A stretch of 64,000 nt of DNA, from positions 62,001 through 126,000 of the forward strand of contig NZ_JACSCY010000006.1 in the NCBI RefSeq assembly GCF_014333615.1, read 5' to 3'. The DNA comes from Hymenobacter citatus. GTDB taxonomy: Bacteria; Bacteroidota; Bacteroidia; Cytophagales; Hymenobacteraceae. The position numbers and the translations under genes were made by a program. Below are positions 62,570-64,000 of this stretch, in pieces; within the stretch, counting starts at the first letter, position 1; each line of letters opens with the position of its first letter. Below the pieces are notes generated by a model. That model ran no database searches. It saw nothing but the letters and a program-made list of their open reading frames with translations, and was not told the DNA's origin.

Positions 62570-62597
62570 GCCCTGCCCTACCCGGCAGGGCTTTTTT
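62570..62597 (+). terminator. Terminator after amn
   Basis: GCCCTGCC (62570-62577) pairs with GGCAGGGC (62584-62591) around a 6-nt loop, followed by six T residues. Confidence 0.85.
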
Positions 62598-62618
62598 GTT
62601 GGCTGGTATTTTCAGCTA

Positions 62619-62710
62619 CCCAGCGCCCCAGGGCTGAAGCCCTGGGCTACGGAGTGGCTAGGTACGGCTTTTCGCTGCATAGCCCAGGGCTTCAGCCCTG
62701 GGATGCTGGG
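62619..62710. repeat. Inverted repeat with self-palindromic arms
   Basis: CCCAGCGCCCCAGGGCTGAAG... at 62619-62649 and the complement at 62680-62710. Each arm holds a near-palindrome (CCCAGGGCTGAAGCCCTGGG). Confidence 0.85.
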
Positions 62711-62761
62711 GCAAATCTACCATAGCGTTGTACCTTTCGGCTCCATTTGTCCCCACTACCG

Positions 62762-64000
62762 ATGATCCGACGCCTACTACCGCTTCTGTTCCTGCTGCCG
62801 TTTCTGGGCTGCCATTCTACCAACCGCCAACAGGCCGATTTACTGGTGTACAATGCCACGGTGTATACCGTAGATTCGGCATTCAGCAAAGCGCAGGCGT
62901 TTGTGGTGCGTAACGGCAAATTTGTGGCGGTGGGCCAAGCCGATGCACTACGGGCGAAGTATCAGGCCAAAGAGGAAATGGATGCCGACGGCCAGTTCGT
63001 CTACCCCGGTTTTTACGATGCGCACTGCCACTTCTACCGCTACGCCCTGGGCCTGCGCTCGGCCGATCTGGTAGGCACCGAGTCGTGGCCCGCGGTGGTG
63101 GAGCGCCTCACCGAGCACCACCAGCAGCAGCCCGATGCCACCTGGCTGGTGGGCCGCGGCTGGGACCAGAACGACTGGCCCCGCCAGCAATTCCCGACCA
63201 AAGACACCCTGGACGCGCTGTTTCCCAGCACGCCCGTGTTCATCACCCGCGTAGATGGGCACGCCGCCCTGGCCAACCAGGCGGCGCTGGACCTGGCCGG
63301 CATCACGCCCAACACGCCCATCAGCGGCGGCGTGATTGGGCGCGACCGGCAGGGCAAGCTCACGGGCCTGCTGGTAGATAATGCCGTGAAGCTGGTGTCG
63401 GCCAGAGTGCCAGAGCCGACTTCAACCGAAGCCGAAAAAGCACTCTTGCAGGCCCAGGAAAACTGCGTGGCCGTGGGCCTTACCAGCCTCGCCGACGCTG
63501 GCCTGGACCGCGCCGACATTGAGCGCATGACCATCCTGCAACGCGTGGGCAAGCTGAAGCTGCGCCTCTACGCCATGCTCAACCCTACCCCCGAAAACAA
63601 GGCCTACTACCTTCCCAAAGGCCCCATTTTCAAGGATCGGATGACCATTTGTTCCTTTAAGGTGTATGCTGATGGGGCGCTGGGCTCGCGCGGGGCCAGT
63701 CTGCTGGCGCCCTACACCGACCATCCCGAGGAAACCGGCTTCCTCCTCCAGCACCCCGAGTACTACCGCGACCTAGCCAACGAGCTGGCGGCCACCAAGT
63801 TTCAGATGAACACCCACGCCATCGGCGACTCCAGCAACCGCTTGCTGCTGGACATCTATGGCGCCGCCTTGCAAGGCCAAACCGACCGGCGCTGGCGCAT
63901 CGAGCACGCGCAAGTGGTGAGCCAGGCTGATATTCCGAAGTTTGGGCAGTACCACATTGTGCCATCCATTCAGCCTACCCACGCCACCTCCGATATGTAC
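62762..64000 (+). CDS. Lipoprotein amidohydrolase (YtcJ-like), 3' end outside window
   Basis: 413 residues are visible from ATG 62762. Lipoprotein signal with LPFLGC (Cys17). Amidohydrolase-superfamily features: DLLVYNATVYTVD strand, YPGFYDAHCHFYRYALG (metal HxH motif), GRGWDQNDW, FITRVDGHAALAN, FKVYADGALGSRGA, NTHAIGDSSNR, and IEHAQVV. These match the YtcJ-like amidohydrolase group; substrates of such proteins are diverse amides or urea-like compounds. The 3' end is beyond the window. A possible -7 box TACCTTTC lies at 62731-62738. Confidence 0.87.
   Translation, partial: MIRRLLPLLFLLPFLGCHSTNRQQADLLVYNATVYTVDSAFSKAQAFVVRNGKFVAVGQADALRAKYQAKEEMDADGQFVYPGFYDAHCHFYRYALGLRSADLVGTESWPAVVERLTEHHQQQPDATWLVGRGWDQNDWPRQQFPTKDTLDALFPSTPVFITRVDGHAALANQAALDLAGITPNTPISGGVIGRDRQGKLTGLLVDNAVKLVSARVPEPTSTEAEKALLQAQENCVAVGLTSLADAGLDRADIERMTILQRVGKLKLRLYAMLNPTPENKAYYLPKGPIFKDRMTICSFKVYADGALGSRGASLLAPYTDHPEETGFLLQHPEYYRDLANELAATKFQMNTHAIGDSSNRLLLDIYGAALQGQTDRRWRIEHAQVVSQADIPKFGQYHIVPSIQPTHATSDMY

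Overview
The window looks like chromosomal DNA of a Hymenobacter-like bacterium (Bacteroidota, Cytophagales). It is GC-rich, roughly 60% by eye. It carries a SusC/SusD pair, two proteins with type IX secretion sorting tails, DUF2027-Smr and DUF1573 proteins, a fused E1 alpha/beta dehydrogenase, and promoters of the Bacteroidota type (TTTG, about 19 nt, then TAnnTTTG). No tRNA, rRNA, prophage, transposase or CRISPR array was seen.

Layout. 1-10 kb: 5' part of pyruvate carboxylase (minus strand); a SAM-I riboswitch with terminator in front of homoserine dehydrogenase; an SDR protein lacking the catalytic Tyr; a photolyase; a TetR plus ABC1/AarF kinase pair; a secreted dienelactone-hydrolase-like protein; and a phenylalanine hydroxylase behind an attenuator-like leader. 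10.3-18.8 kb: a complete trp operon on the minus strand, trpE-G-D-C-F-B-A followed by a DAHP synthase, preceded by a leader peptide with three consecutive Trp codons and an intrinsic terminator. 18.8-33 kb: an esterase, then a glycan-use cluster (SusC, SusD, SusE-like, a GH5-type hydrolase, a BadF-type sugar kinase and a secreted GH13 alpha-amylase) with LacI-type operator-like palindromes in front of susC, GH5 and the amylase. 33-50.6 kb: housekeeping and envelope genes: DUF2279, DUF2027-Smr, M1 peptidase, an AT-rich outer membrane protein, a subtilisin-like lipoprotein, the RNase P RNA gene, cytochrome c with a PQQ-type dehydrogenase, an NtrC-like ATPase without DNA-binding domain, a LuxE-like protein, a fused 2-oxoacid dehydrogenase E1, DUF1573 and alanine dehydrogenase. 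50.8-64 kb: SMI1/KNR4 protein with an LTA-synthase-like sulfatase, a 1598-residue T9SS protein with tandem CBM3 domains next to a secreted nuclease, an orphan HsdR_N domain, AMP nucleosidase and the start of a lipoprotein amidohydrolase.

How the parts work together. Amino acid metabolism is controlled at the RNA level in three places: the SAM riboswitch (hom), the trp leader and the phhA leader. The glycan cluster reads as outer-membrane capture and uptake (SusC/D/E), extracellular hydrolysis (GH13, GH5) and cytoplasmic phosphorylation (kinase), probably under one LacI-family repressor encoded elsewhere.

The most unusual layer is intergenic. At least nine long palindromes of about 90-140 bp, in two related sequence families, sit between genes and even inside the trp operon. 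Other intergenic regions are flanked by mirrored short-word repeats, and a similar mirrored repeat appears to have expanded helix P12 of RNase P RNA. The word CTACCC/GGGTAG is also strikingly frequent in genes.
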